64,000 bases of DNA from Lacinutrix sp. WUR7 (GCF_016864015.1 NZ_CP045067.1:1771001-1835000), one strand, 5' to 3'; shown: positions 8,826 through 18,996, counted from the first letter of the stretch. A program made the numbers and translations. The notes: a model not told the origin generated them from the letters alone.

Positions 8826-8983
8826 TATGGACGATAATTAATACTACATTATTAGTATATGGATATCGATTAATAGCAAGGCTAAAGTAGTTCTAATTTA
8901 TTTAATAATTAGCTGTTTTAGACAAAGTATAACTTATACTCGTTGTAAGAAAATAGATTGTTTTTTTCTTCGATTAACTACAA

Positions 8984-10498
8984 CTATACATTCAACTTTA
9001 GCAACTCTTCTATATAATCTCTAGTATTAGAAAGTCTAGGTATTTTGTGTTGCCCACCAAGTTTGTTGTTCTGCTTTAACCAATCGTAAAATAGTTTTTC
9101 TCTAGCAACGTGAACGGTTGGTTTGTTGAGTGTTAAGTTATTGTAACGTTTCGCTTCATAATCCGAATTTAAAGATTTTAAAGCATTGTCAAACAATTCG
9201 TTAAACATGTGAATGTCTTTAGGAGGTGTTTTAAATTCTATTAGCCATTCATGCGCACCTTTTTCTCTACCTTGCATAAAAACGGGAGCTGCTGTATAAT
9301 CTATAATTTCAGCCCTAGTTTTTTTACAAACCGTTTTTAATGCGTCTTCGGCATTTTCAATAATTAGCTCTTCACCAAAAACATTAATATGATGTTTTGT
9401 TCGTCCGGAAACCTTTATTCTATATGGTTTGGTAGAAGTAAAACGAACGGTATCCCCAATTTTATAGCGCCATAATCCAGCATTAGTAGTAATAAGAATC
9501 GCGTAGTTTTTTCCAATTTCAACTTCGGCAAGCGGAATGATTTTTTCACTAGTACTTCCATAAGTATCCATAGGAATGAATTCGTAAAAAATACCGTAAT
9601 CTAACATTAATAGCAGCTCACTAGAATTGTTTTGATCTTGGATTGCAAAAAATCCTTCCGAAGCATTATAGATTTCATAATACTTAAAATTGCTTTTAGG
9701 TAAAATATTTTTGTATTGCTCTTGGTAAGGTGTGAAACTTACACCACCATGAAAATAAACTTCTAGGTTTGGCCAAACTTCATGTAAGTTATTTTTGCCT
9801 GTAGTTTCTAAAACATTGTTTAATAAAACTAACATCCAAGAAGGTACACCAGCAAGACTGGTTACGTTTTCGTTAATGGTTTCGTCTACAATGGCTTGCA
9901 TTTTATGTTCCCAATCACTCATGAGCGAAACTTTGTTGCTTGGCGTGCTACTAAATTCTGCCCAGAAAGGCATGTTATCAATCAAAATTGCGCTTAAATC
10001 ACCAAAAGCAGTTCCGTTTTCTTTATAAAGTTCTTTGCTGCCACCAAGACGTAAACTTTTTCCTGTAAAGAGTTGTGAGTCTTCATTGTTATTTAAATAC
10101 ATACAAAGTAAATCTTTACTTGCTGCATAGTGACAGTCTTCTAAAGAGTCGGTGCTCACCGGAATAAATTTACTTTTTGCATTTGTGGTTCCGCTAGACT
10201 TGGCAAACCATTTAATTGGTGTTGGCCAAAAAATATTGTTTTCTCCATTTCTAGAACGCTCAATACTTGGTTGAAAGTCTTCGTAAGTAGAAACAGGAAC
10301 ACGTTCTGCGAATTGTCTGTAATTTTTTATAGAAGCAAAATCGTATTGCTTACCAATTTCGGTATCTTTTGCTGTATCTATAAGATCTAATAGTAATTCG
10401 GTCTGTACTTCGTTGGGGTATTTTAAAAACAATTCGATTTGATGAAATCGTTTTTTTAAAAACCAGGAAGCAATAGAATTGACTATAGGAATTGCCAT
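8984..10498 (-). CDS. GH3-family (auxin-responsive-promoter-like) acyl-adenylating protein
   Basis: The 504-residue protein matches the bacterial GH3 family, relatives of plant acyl-acid amido synthetases. The ATP/AMP-binding motif SSGTTNAKSKFIPVS lies near 98-112. A YNASEGFFA motif lies near 278-286, and a LWRYKIGDTVRF segment near 343-354. Plant GH3 enzymes conjugate amino acids to hormones; the bacterial substrate is not known. It faces the DUF2797 gene divergently across 43 nt and stands alone. Confidence 0.9.
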   Translation of the reverse strand: MAIPIVNSIASWFLKKRFHQIELFLKYPNEVQTELLLDLIDTAKDTEIGKQYDFASIKNYRQFAERVPVSTYEDFQPSIERSRNGENNIFWPTPIKWFAKSSGTTNAKSKFIPVSTDSLEDCHYAASKDLLCMYLNNNEDSQLFTGKSLRLGGSKELYKENGTAFGDLSAILIDNMPFWAEFSSTPSNKVSLMSDWEHKMQAIVDETINENVTSLAGVPSWMLVLLNNVLETTGKNNLHEVWPNLEVYFHGGVSFTPYQEQYKNILPKSNFKYYEIYNASEGFFAIQDQNNSSELLLMLDYGIFYEFIPMDTYGSTSEKIIPLAEVEIGKNYAILITTNAGLWRYKIGDTVRFTSTKPYRIKVSGRTKHHINVFGEELIIENAEDALKTVCKKTRAEIIDYTAAPVFMQGREKGAHEWLIEFKTPPKDIHMFNELFDNALKSLNSDYEAKRYNNLTLNKPTVHVAREKLFYDWLKQNNKLGGQHKIPRLSNTRDYIEELLKLNV

Positions 10499-10541
10499 AT
10501 TTATATTATCTTTAAGAAGTTTAAAAATAAGACTTTTTTTT

Positions 10542-11336
10542 ATGTTCTACCAAGGTGTTTTAACAAAAATGATAACCGAATTTACGCAGCCTATTCAATA
10601 TTATTTAGTATTTGAAAGTGATTTCTTGAATATGAACCAGTTGTTGGGCAAAACGTTACATATAAAGTTTGTGAAATACCAATGTTTACACTGTGGTTTA
10701 AATAAGGAGATTTACAGACAAGGATTTTGTAAGAGCTGTTTTTTTGATATTCCGCAAGCTGCAGATTGGATTATACGTCCAGAGTTAAGTAAGGCACATT
10801 TAGATGAGGAAGATCGAGATTTAGCATACGAAAAGAAGGTACAGTTACAACCACATATTGTTTACTTGGCTAATTCTAGTAATGTAAAAGTTGGTGTTAC
10901 CAGAAAAGGACAAGTGCCAACACGTTGGATAGATCAAGGTGCTCATGAAGCTATTGAAATTGTAGAAGTGCCAAATAGGTATTTAGCAGGAATTACGGAG
11001 ATGGCTTTAAAAGATCATGTTGCAGACAAGACCAATTGGCGAACCATGTTAAAAAATGAAATTGCAGATGAAGATTTAGTGGTTTGGCGAGAACGCTTAA
11101 AACAATATATACCAGATGAGGCGCAACAGTATTTTATAGAAGATAATGCCGAAACAAATATCGAGTTTCCGGTGTTGCAATATCCATTAAAACCTAAAAG
11201 TTTAAATATTAAAAAACAAGGAAGTTATTCTGGGAAGCTTGTAGGTATAAAAGGACAATACCTCATTTTTGAAGATCAAACCGTTTTTAATATAAGATCT
11301 AATGAAGGTTTAGTTGTAGAGATTGGCGTAGATTAA
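10542..11336 (+). CDS. DUF2797 family protein
   Basis: The 264-residue soluble protein has a conserved zinc-ribbon-like segment CLHCGLNKEIYRQGFCKSC (two CxxC pairs). It also has an HIVYLANSSNVKVGVTRKGQVPTRWIDQGA block reminiscent of a GIY-YIG-like fold. These are hallmarks of DUF2797, which has no established function. I start it at the ATG of MFYQGVLTKM because a longer frame would run into the divergent GH3 gene. A strong terminator follows. Confidence 0.85.
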   Translation: MFYQGVLTKMITEFTQPIQYYLVFESDFLNMNQLLGKTLHIKFVKYQCLHCGLNKEIYRQGFCKSCFFDIPQAADWIIRPELSKAHLDEEDRDLAYEKKVQLQPHIVYLANSSNVKVGVTRKGQVPTRWIDQGAHEAIEIVEVPNRYLAGITEMALKDHVADKTNWRTMLKNEIADEDLVVWRERLKQYIPDEAQQYFIEDNAETNIEFPVLQYPLKPKSLNIKKQGSYSGKLVGIKGQYLIFEDQTVFNIRSNEGLVVEIGVD

Positions 11337-11344
11337 AACAAACG

Positions 11345-11378
11345 AAAAAACACGCTTTTTATTAAAAGCGTGTTTTTT
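11345..11378. terminator. Bidirectional terminator between DUF2797 gene and rpsU
   Basis: Perfect 15-bp stem, AAAAAACACGCTTTT and its complement, around a TATT loop. It has T runs on either strand and serves both convergent genes. Confidence 0.88.
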
Positions 11379-11403
11379 GTATATATTAAAAAAGAAGTAA
11401 CTA

Positions 11404-11598
11404 CTAAATATCTTCAGCGTCTCTTAATCCTTGGATGTAAGATGCTTTTTGTACTTGTCTTCTACGTTTTACAGATGGCTTAGTGAAAAACTGGTTTTCT
11501 CTTAAGTTTTGCATAACTTTCACATTTCTGTGTTTACGCTTGTAACGTTTTAAAGCACGTTCTATATTTTCTCCTTCTTTTATTTCTATTCTTAACAT
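11404..11598 (-). CDS. rpsU: 30S ribosomal protein bS21
   Basis: This 64-residue, highly basic protein reads MLRIEIKEGENIERALKRYK and then KRKHRNVK. It has the length and sequence of Bacteroidota bS21, which helps 16S rRNA base-pair with mRNA at initiation. A TACTTTTG -7 element lies just upstream. It is monocistronic, closed by a terminator. Confidence 0.95.
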   Translation of the reverse strand: MLRIEIKEGENIERALKRYKRKHRNVKVMQNLRENQFFTKPSVKRRRQVQKASYIQGLRDAEDI

Positions 11599-11620
11599 AA
11601 TGAATCTTTAATTGTGGATG

Positions 11621-11628
11621 CAAAAGTA
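11621..11628 (-). promoter_or_regulatory. -7 promoter element of rpsU
   Basis: On the minus strand this reads TACTTTTG, a match to TAnnTTTG, 22 nt upstream of the rpsU start codon. No TTG -33 box is obvious. Confidence 0.5.
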
Positions 11629-11679
11629 AATTAAATATTCATATTTTATAATATTTATTCACTTTTTTTTTCTTCTTTT

Positions 11680-14397
11680 TTACTTAATCGAATCTTTTGT
11701 AGTTTCTTTCTTCTTTTTCCCTCCAAAAAGTCCGCCTAAAATGTCTTTTACACCATCTTCAACAGTAGGTTTTTTAGGGGCTGTTTCTGTGTTTGTCGTA
11801 TCGGCGGTATTAGTGTTTGTACTGTTTCCTCCTATAATACCTCCAAGTACATCTTTAATTGGATTATTGGTTTGTGTTTTTGTGGAATCGTTTTTAGGTT
11901 TGGTTCCACCTAAAGCATCTCCAATTAAATCTTGCAATTGTTGTGTCCCTTGATTTAAAAGTTTTTGCTTTTGTATCTCAATAAGCTGTTTTGTTAAATT
12001 GGTAACACCGCTAGTTAAATCTGTTTTAACGGTTGGAGCAGTAAAAGTACCACCAATTGTTGCTGTTACAGGAATAGTTATCTTATCTACGGCAGGATCG
12101 TTTATTTTACCAATAAGTTGATTGACTTCACTTCCTAGGTATTTAGCAGGAACTTGTAAAACGGCATTGTAAGCCATGCTTTTATCAAAACCATGAGATC
12201 CATCTACAGTAATATTGATATCTTTGTATTTGATATCAAAAGGTTTTACGTTTACTTTTCCGTCTTTAAAATCTAATTTTGTTTTAAGGTCTTTTAAATC
12301 TAGTTTATCAAAATCGATAAAGCTAAATGCACCATTTAGTTTACTTAATAAAGGAGCATTTTCGGAAGAAATATTTGTAGTTAATAACTCTGCAATTGCA
12401 TTTCCAGAAACCGAAGCTAAATCTGGTGAAAATTCTTCATCTAAGGCACCAGAAAGATTAATGGTTGTGTTTAGTTTTCCTTGTAAAATTTTTGCAATAG
12501 GCGCTAAACTTTGTAGTAATTCTAATTCTTTAAAAGATTGCGAGATGTCAAAATTAGCAATACCAAGATTCATATTAAAAAGTGGTGTCTTGTTTTTTGT
12601 GTCCACCAAACCAGAGATGGCTAAATCACCATCAAAAATATTGGTTGTTAGATTTTCTAAATTGGCTTGTTCGTTTTTTATTTTAAGAGACCCTTTTACG
12701 TTTTTAAGGGTTAGGTTATCATATAAAACTGTTTTTGCATCCGCTTGAATACTGCAATCTAAAAATGCTGGAATTTTAAGAGATGCTTCCTCTGTAGTTG
12801 TTTTGTTTTTGGTAGCTGTTTCTGTTTCAGCAACCATAAAGTCGTTTACCGCAAAAGTATTCGACTTTACATTAAAGTTTCCTTTTAATTTACCGTCACT
12901 AAGTAAAAAACCTAATAGGTTGTTAATGGTTCCTGTTGCGTTTATGTCACTAGTTCCTGTTCGTGCATCAAAACTGTTTAGGGAAACGGTTCCAGGATGA
13001 AAAGTAATATCTGCTTTACTAATATGAATCGGATTTACAATATCTTCTCCAGAAAAGATGAAATCAGTAATACCTACTGTACCATTATTTTTAATACGTT
13101 GGTATGTGTTTGTTTCTATAGCATTCATGTCAAAAGAAGTATTTAACTTTGCTTTTAAAATTCCGCTTAATTCTTTTTCTAAAGTTACAGGATACGCTTT
13201 GGTGATGTTTGCTAGATTTAAAACACCATCAATGTCGGCGTTTACAAACATGTTTTTAGTGATGTTTTTTAGAGTTGCAGATGACTTAAAGATGTCTTCG
13301 TCTATTTTAAAGTTTAAAGCTTTTATATCCACATAGGTATTGTCTACGTTTCCGTCATCGTTTTTTACCGATGCATTTATGATGATGTTTTCTACACTTT
13401 TTGGTAAGTCCGGATATTTAAACGAAGCATTATTAGAGGTCACCTTAATATCTAAATGCGGAATGGTGGTATCGCTACTTAGTCCTTTTATAATTCCTTT
13501 TACTTTAAAGGTTCCTGTAGTTGCTACATCTTCTATGTTTTTTGAATATGCTTCAGGAACAATGGCTAGGAAGTCTTTGAAATCGGAACCCGTATTTTCA
13601 AAAGAAATATCAATATCCTGACCTTCATCTACCATTTGCACATATCCTTGAAAAGCTAGCGGTAGCTGATTGATAATCGCTTTATTTTCTTTAAAAGTGT
13701 ATTTGCTATTTTCTAAATCTAGACCAATTAAGGCATCTAATTTAATAGTGTTGTTGTTTAAATATTGTGTGCTGTCTAGTTTTAAACTGACTCTAGCTTC
13801 TGTATTGGTATCTAACTGAGAAACATCACCAGAAAAAGTTCCTTTTCCAGAATGATTCAATTCTGTGATATAAAAAGTAACGTTCGATTTTTCGTCTAAA
13901 TAGGTGAAAGCACTATTGTTTATAGCGTAATCTTCTATGTCTAAGGTAAATCCTTTTTCATCTGCAGAAGCTTCTGTATTTTGGTTTTCTTTTTGCTTTA
14001 CAATATCATAATTTACATCGCCAAGTTTGTTTGTTTTTAAAGTCAGTAATGCTTCATTTACATTTATGGCGTTTATAATTATAGGTCCTTCGTCTGCAGT
14101 TTTAAATAATTCTTTTATAGACATATTAAAAGTAATGGACTTCGCTGTGGCAAAAGTTTCGTCTTTAAAAGGAGCGAAATTAGTAATTACTAAATCGTCT
14201 ACACTAACATGCGCTTGCGGAAAACTGCTTAAAAAGCTAAGGTTTACATCGCTAAATTCTACTTTAGCATTCATGTTTTCGTTTATAAAACGTTTTACCA
14301 TATCCTTAATTTGCGATTTAAACATAAAAGGAATGGCAACTAAAAGTGCCACAATAATAAGTAAAGTAATACCAATAATTTTTAAGGCTTTCTTCAT
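11680..14397 (-). CDS. AsmA-like large inner-membrane-anchored periplasmic protein
   Basis: The 905-residue protein has an N-terminal membrane anchor (MKKALKIIGITLLIIVALLV). A long beta-rich periplasmic body with DUF748/AsmA-type repeats follows, and the C-terminal tail is low-complexity and rich in Thr, Asn, Lys and Gly. AsmA-family proteins are thought to bridge inner and outer membrane and move phospholipids. The start is set at MKKALK, the natural signal-anchor start, four codons inside the longest frame. The tail contains repeated DxLGGxxGG-like segments. Confidence 0.82.
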   Translation of the reverse strand: MKKALKIIGITLLIIVALLVAIPFMFKSQIKDMVKRFINENMNAKVEFSDVNLSFLSSFPQAHVSVDDLVITNFAPFKDETFATAKSITFNMSIKELFKTADEGPIIINAINVNEALLTLKTNKLGDVNYDIVKQKENQNTEASADEKGFTLDIEDYAINNSAFTYLDEKSNVTFYITELNHSGKGTFSGDVSQLDTNTEARVSLKLDSTQYLNNNTIKLDALIGLDLENSKYTFKENKAIINQLPLAFQGYVQMVDEGQDIDISFENTGSDFKDFLAIVPEAYSKNIEDVATTGTFKVKGIIKGLSSDTTIPHLDIKVTSNNASFKYPDLPKSVENIIINASVKNDDGNVDNTYVDIKALNFKIDEDIFKSSATLKNITKNMFVNADIDGVLNLANITKAYPVTLEKELSGILKAKLNTSFDMNAIETNTYQRIKNNGTVGITDFIFSGEDIVNPIHISKADITFHPGTVSLNSFDARTGTSDINATGTINNLLGFLLSDGKLKGNFNVKSNTFAVNDFMVAETETATKNKTTTEEASLKIPAFLDCSIQADAKTVLYDNLTLKNVKGSLKIKNEQANLENLTTNIFDGDLAISGLVDTKNKTPLFNMNLGIANFDISQSFKELELLQSLAPIAKILQGKLNTTINLSGALDEEFSPDLASVSGNAIAELLTTNISSENAPLLSKLNGAFSFIDFDKLDLKDLKTKLDFKDGKVNVKPFDIKYKDINITVDGSHGFDKSMAYNAVLQVPAKYLGSEVNQLIGKINDPAVDKITIPVTATIGGTFTAPTVKTDLTSGVTNLTKQLIEIQKQKLLNQGTQQLQDLIGDALGGTKPKNDSTKTQTNNPIKDVLGGIIGGNSTNTNTADTTNTETAPKKPTVEDGVKDILGGLFGGKKKKETTKDSIK

Positions 14398-14486
14398 AAA
14401 AAAATACAAATTAGTTTGTGCAAGTATTTACGTAATAATACAATGTTTAGATGTTGCAAAGATAGGCTTTAGTATAAGTTTAGCAT

Positions 14487-15191
14487 TTAAAGTAAATCTA
14501 TTTCTTCGTTAGTTTTTAAATTAAAACGTTTTCTAAAAAGATAGACGCCTAAGTATAAAAAAGGCGTGTCAAAAATAGCGATGAGCACTTTAAAAATAAA
14601 TCCTGCAGCTAACAATCCCGCAAATTTATCCCAAGCTATAATATGAAAAGAGCATAGTAATATTAAAATGGTAAAAGTATCTACAAACTGAGAGAAAAAG
14701 GTGGAGAAGTTATTTCGCAACCATAAATGTTTTCCTTTGGTGACTCTTTTCCAGAAATGGTAAATCTGAATATCTATTAATTGTGCAAATAAGTAAGCCA
14801 TCATACTAGCAAAAACAGCAATTGCTGTGCTTCCAAAAACAGTGGTGAATAATTTGTTGTCTACTGGCGACCAACTTGTAGCTGGTGCTGCATTGGCGAC
14901 ATAAACAATTAGCATGGAAAAAAAGGAAGCGAAAATTCCAGCGATAACAATATCGTTGGCTCGCTTTTTTCCGTAAATTTCACTTATTAAATCGGTTACT
15001 AAAAAAGTAATAGGGTATGGTAAAATACCTACTGAAATCTCAAATAACTTCGATCCAAAAATTTCTACATTTACAGGGTACCAATAAAAAAATTTTTGAA
15101 ATATTAAATTAGAAACCACTAACGAAGTTATAAATAGAGCACCTAAAAACAGGTAAATACGTTGTGCAGCAAGTTTATCTTTTAATGTCAT
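14487..15191 (-). CDS. Queuosine precursor transporter (YhhQ/DUF165 family)
   Basis: The 234-residue membrane protein has about six helices. It carries the family motifs ISVGILPYPITFLVTDLISEIYGKKRAND (about 50-78) and VDTFTILIL (about 165-173). YhhQ-type proteins import preQ0/preQ1 for queuosine tRNA modification. A conserved PYPITFL...D.I.E.YG block is clear. No queuosine gene is adjacent. The 250 nt upstream (15192-15441) holds no gene I can support. Confidence 0.88.
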   Translation of the reverse strand: MTLKDKLAAQRIYLFLGALFITSLVVSNLIFQKFFYWYPVNVEIFGSKLFEISVGILPYPITFLVTDLISEIYGKKRANDIVIAGIFASFFSMLIVYVANAAPATSWSPVDNKLFTTVFGSTAIAVFASMMAYLFAQLIDIQIYHFWKRVTKGKHLWLRNNFSTFFSQFVDTFTILILLCSFHIIAWDKFAGLLAAGFIFKVLIAIFDTPFLYLGVYLFRKRFNLKTNEEIDLL

Positions 15192-15441
15192 AATGTTTCC
15201 AATGTTGGCAGGAATCTAAATTTTGTTAATGTTTATTAGTTTCATATTCTATCTGTCGTATTTAATGAATTCAGATTAGACAAGTTTCCGCTCAAAAACT
15301 TTTTAGATTAAATTGTGAATAAATAGCTAAGATAAATATAAAGCATTAAAAATTGTTTTACTTATTTTGCACGAACGCATCTTCACTTTTTGTTTTAGTC
15401 ATTTCATAGGAACAAAAAAGAGGAGATTCGTTAAATAACTT

Positions 15442-16569
15442 ATGAGCCAACCAAAAAAAGCATACATTTCTTTAGGAAGCAACCAAGGCGACAAATTTAA
15501 AAATTTGCAAAACGCTATTGATTGTATTCACGAACAAGTTGGTAATATTAAAATTATTTCTAAGGTCTATAAAACACCAGCTTTTGGTTTTGAAGGCGAG
15601 GCGTTTTATAACACTTGCTTAATTCTAGAAACCGAATTTAAAGCAAGTAAGCTTTTAAAGATTCTATTAGATATTGAAAAGCAATTAGGAAGAGTTCGCT
15701 CTAAAAAGGAAGGGTATGAATCTAGAATTATAGATTTAGATATTATTTTTTATGCGGATGAAGTTATAGATACGAAATCGTTGCAAATTCCGCATCCAGA
15801 AATGCATAAGCGTAAGTTTGTATTGCAGCCTTTACATAATATAACTTCGCAAATGAAGCACCCCGTTCTAGGGAAGGAAGTTAGTGTTTTGTTAGAAGCA
15901 TGTGAAGATACTAGTGTTTTAGAACCCGTAAATATTTGGTTGAAAAACCCAAGTAAGCAATATGACTTTTCTAAGTATAATTTTATTGCAATTGAAGGAA
16001 ATATTGGTGCAGGGAAAACGAGTTTAACCAATAAAATGGCGCACGATTTTAATGCAAAACTTATTTTAGAACGCTTTGCTGACAATCCGTTTTTACCCAA
16101 ATTTTATAAAGAACCTAAGCGTTATGCGTTTACTTTAGAGATGTCCTTTCTTGCAGATCGTTACCAACAAATTAGTGACGATTTATCGCAATTAGATTTA
16201 TTTAAGGATTTTATTGTTAGCGATTATGATGTTTTTAAGTCGTTAATATTCTCTAAAATCACCTTGCCAGAAGACGAGTTTAAATTGTATAGAAAACTCT
16301 TTTATCAAGTATATAAAGATATAGCAAAGCCAGATTTATATGTGTATTTATATCAAAATACCGAAAGACTTCAGGCAAATATCAAGAAAAGAGGTAGGAA
16401 TTACGAGAAAGATATCGAAAACGATTATCTGGACAAAATCAATTCGGGATATTTAGAATTTTTAAAAGAACAAACCGAATTGAATATTAAAATCATTGAT
16501 ATTTCAAATAAAGACTTTGTGAAAAACAGAGCAGACTACCTTTGGTTGTTAGATAGGATTTGTGAGTGA
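15442..16569 (+). CDS. folK: HPPK-deoxynucleoside kinase fusion (FolK + dNK)
   Basis: Residues 1-160 are 2-amino-4-hydroxy-6-hydroxymethyldihydropteridine pyrophosphokinase, with the RIIDLDIIFY signature (95-104) and PHPEMHKR (118-124), acting in folate synthesis. Residues 178-375 are a deoxynucleoside kinase with P-loop GNIGAGKT (186-193), making dNMPs by salvage. This fusion recurs in Bacteroidota. The last 42 nt before the stop are duplicated at 18955-18996, beyond the next gene. Confidence 0.93.
   Translation: MSQPKKAYISLGSNQGDKFKNLQNAIDCIHEQVGNIKIISKVYKTPAFGFEGEAFYNTCLILETEFKASKLLKILLDIEKQLGRVRSKKEGYESRIIDLDIIFYADEVIDTKSLQIPHPEMHKRKFVLQPLHNITSQMKHPVLGKEVSVLLEACEDTSVLEPVNIWLKNPSKQYDFSKYNFIAIEGNIGAGKTSLTNKMAHDFNAKLILERFADNPFLPKFYKEPKRYAFTLEMSFLADRYQQISDDLSQLDLFKDFIVSDYDVFKSLIFSKITLPEDEFKLYRKLFYQVYKDIAKPDLYVYLYQNTERLQANIKKRGRNYEKDIENDYLDKINSGYLEFLKEQTELNIKIIDISNKDFVKNRADYLWLLDRICE
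16526..16567 (+). repeat. Direct repeat copy 1 (3' end of folK-dNK)
   Basis: These 42 nt encode RADYLWLLDRICE at the C-terminus of the HPPK-dNK protein. They match 18955-18996 at 41 of 42 positions; the only difference is T at 16549 versus A at 18978. The pair brackets the MG2-like gene. Confidence 0.85.
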
Positions 16570-16600
16570 TTATTTGTATTTTTCTAGATATCTGTAATTT

Positions 16601-18934
16601 ATGAAGCTTACCAGTTATTTACTATTTTCATTTCTTAGTTTTTTTACTACAATAATAATTGCACAAAACAAATCTGTAGATTCTGTGATTACTGCTTTAC
16701 AAAAAGACCAATTGTTTTTCGAAAAAGTATTTATTCATACCAATAAAAGTGAATATAATAATGAAGATACTATTTGGTTTAAGGCTTATGTTACTTCAAA
16801 CGAGAATAAACCTTCATTAAAAACAACATTGCTTTATGTTAGTTTGTTTTCTGCGACAGGAGATTTAATAGAAACTCAAAATATTTTAATTAATGAAGGA
16901 GTTGGAATAGGGCAATTTGAATTGTTTGGTGCTTTAAAATCTGGAGATTATTATATTCAAGCAAATACCAATTATATGAGAAATTTTGGTAATGAAAATA
17001 CATTTGTTACTAAAGTTAAAATTGGCAATGTTGTAAAAATAATGCGTAATAGAAGTAACGACTTATTTGATATACAACTCTTTCCGGAAGGAGGTTATTT
17101 GCTAGAAGATGTAAAAAATGTAGTTGCAATTAAAGTTTTAGTAAACGGAAAAGGATCTAGTTATTCGGGTAAAATAATGGATTCTAAAAACAATGAAATA
17201 GTTCAGTTTAACAACGAATATTTGGGTATGAGTACCTGCGAATTTTATTATAAAGCATCTGAAAAATATAAAGCTATTATAAAAATAAACGACACCATTT
17301 TAAAGCTAGATGTTCCAAAAGCAAAGCCTACAGGTTTGAGGTTAAAAATATTAAATACAGATATCAATATGTTAAATATTGAACTTCAAACAAACAAAAA
17401 CACACTTAATAATTTAAATGACAATTTCAGTATTTTATTTCATCAGAATAATAAGCTTATTGATCGTGTAGATGTTACACTTAAAGATACATTAACAACA
17501 GAATTAAAGATACAGAAGGAAGGCTTTTTTAATGGTGTAAATACAGTAACAGTTTTTAAAAATAGCATCCCAATATTGGAACGGAAGTTTTTTGTTCAAA
17601 AAGTCAATAATAAAATAGCTATAAAAATTGAAGAACAACTAAAAGAAAAAGACTCTATAGTTTATAATTTACATGCAGTAAGCAAGGCTAATTTAAGTGT
17701 TTCAATTTTGTCAAATCAAATAGATTATCAAGAAAACACCAATATTGAATCTGCCTTTTTATTAACACCTTACATAAATGGTTTTATAGAAAATCCTTCG
17801 TATTATTTTAATGAAGGAAACAGTAAGAGGTATAAGTATTTAGACTTGTTATTGTTAACACAGGGTTGGACGCAATATAATATTTCAGAATATATAGATA
17901 CTGTAAATCCAAAATACAAATATGATTTTGAAATAGGATTTAAATTGTCAGGAAAAGTAAGCCCTTTAGTCTCTAATAACATGGTGTTAATTAATAACGC
18001 CAACCAAATAGCAGTTAGATTATTTTTGAATGGAAAAACAGAATTCAGCTTCAAAAACCTTGTTGTTTACAAAGGCGATTCTATAAAGGTTTCATTTATT
18101 AAACCAAATCAAGAAATTGTAAAACCGAGAAATATTTATTTTGATACTTTGAAGGTAAAAAAGCAAGAATTAATAAATAATGTTTCAAAAACAAGTGGTT
18201 TTTTTAAAACTGTAAAAAAAGAAGCATTACTAGAAAGTATTAATCAAACCGATATTTACTGTCAGGCCATTACTGAATTAGACACCGTAAATCTTAAAAA
18301 TAGAATACGAAGCAAACAATTTTTAACAGACAAAAAATTTAATGATAAATATAGAAAATATGATTTTCATATTGGTGGGTACTATAAATTAGATGTTCCT
18401 GAATGGTATTTAATAAACGACGATAATTTAGGAGGTTTTTTAAGAAGTGAAAAAGGATTAGAAAAAAGAAATACTGGCGGTAATTATTACTTAGTAGCTT
18501 CAAGCGAAGGTTATGGATTGTCTATTGATGGAAAAGAAATAACACCAATAAATGAAGGTTTATCATTACCTTCAGCTTTATCTATTAACATGAATGATAT
18601 TGAGGTAATTGCTTTTCAGTCTAAACACATAAAAAGGGGATTTCCTTATATTTTAGTAGTTACTACAGATAATTACAAAAAAGGTATAAAAGAATTATAT
18701 AAAAAGCATTTCTTTACCCAAGGTTTTAATCGATCTAAAAAATACTATACACCAATTCAAGATTTTAATATTTTAAGGGAAACCCAAGAAATAGATTGGA
18801 AGCCAATAGTGAAAACAAACGAATTAGGCGAAACTCAAATAAGAATTAAAAAACAACAACAAGATTATTCTTTTTATATTCAAGGGTTTACAGAAAACGG
18901 TGAGCTAATTAATGAAATAATTAGTTTTGAATAA
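16601..18934 (+). CDS. Secreted MG2-like (alpha-2-macroglobulin-domain) protein, function unknown
   Basis: The 777-residue protein has a signal peptide (residues 1-21, ending TIIIAQN). An N-terminal MG2-type beta domain follows at about 35-130, with VFIHTNKSEYNNEDTIWFKAYV as its usual opening. The rest is a large beta-rich body with no motif I can name. Bacteroidota encode many such proteins, often near TonB-dependent systems, but no receptor is adjacent. It starts 31 nt after folK-dNK and is flanked by direct repeats of the folK-dNK 3' end, suggesting it was inserted there. Its codons look more AT-rich than its neighbours. Confidence 0.75.
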   Translation: MKLTSYLLFSFLSFFTTIIIAQNKSVDSVITALQKDQLFFEKVFIHTNKSEYNNEDTIWFKAYVTSNENKPSLKTTLLYVSLFSATGDLIETQNILINEGVGIGQFELFGALKSGDYYIQANTNYMRNFGNENTFVTKVKIGNVVKIMRNRSNDLFDIQLFPEGGYLLEDVKNVVAIKVLVNGKGSSYSGKIMDSKNNEIVQFNNEYLGMSTCEFYYKASEKYKAIIKINDTILKLDVPKAKPTGLRLKILNTDINMLNIELQTNKNTLNNLNDNFSILFHQNNKLIDRVDVTLKDTLTTELKIQKEGFFNGVNTVTVFKNSIPILERKFFVQKVNNKIAIKIEEQLKEKDSIVYNLHAVSKANLSVSILSNQIDYQENTNIESAFLLTPYINGFIENPSYYFNEGNSKRYKYLDLLLLTQGWTQYNISEYIDTVNPKYKYDFEIGFKLSGKVSPLVSNNMVLINNANQIAVRLFLNGKTEFSFKNLVVYKGDSIKVSFIKPNQEIVKPRNIYFDTLKVKKQELINNVSKTSGFFKTVKKEALLESINQTDIYCQAITELDTVNLKNRIRSKQFLTDKKFNDKYRKYDFHIGGYYKLDVPEWYLINDDNLGGFLRSEKGLEKRNTGGNYYLVASSEGYGLSIDGKEITPINEGLSLPSALSINMNDIEVIAFQSKHIKRGFPYILVVTTDNYKKGIKELYKKHFFTQGFNRSKKYYTPIQDFNILRETQEIDWKPIVKTNELGETQIRIKKQQQDYSFYIQGFTENGELINEIISFE

Positions 18935-18954
18935 GAAAACAGATGATTGTCAAT

Positions 18955-18996
18955 ACAGAGCAGACTACCTTTGGTTGATAGATAGGATTTGTGAGT
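18955..18996 (+). repeat. Direct repeat copy 2 (remnant of folK-dNK 3' end)
   Basis: It still encodes RADYLWLIDRICE followed by TAA, but has no upstream reading context. It is a relic of the kinase C-terminus left on the far side of the MG2-like gene. Confidence 0.85.

Noticed and set aside
12215-12748. 177-codon plus-strand frame opposite the AsmA-like gene, with several others nearby
   Set aside because: Shadows of the long minus-strand frame; no domains or initiation signals.
15192-15441. Possible small gene or RNA in the 250-nt gap between the queuosine transporter and folK-dNK
   Set aside because: No frame, hairpin or repeat stands out; treated as a divergent promoter region only.
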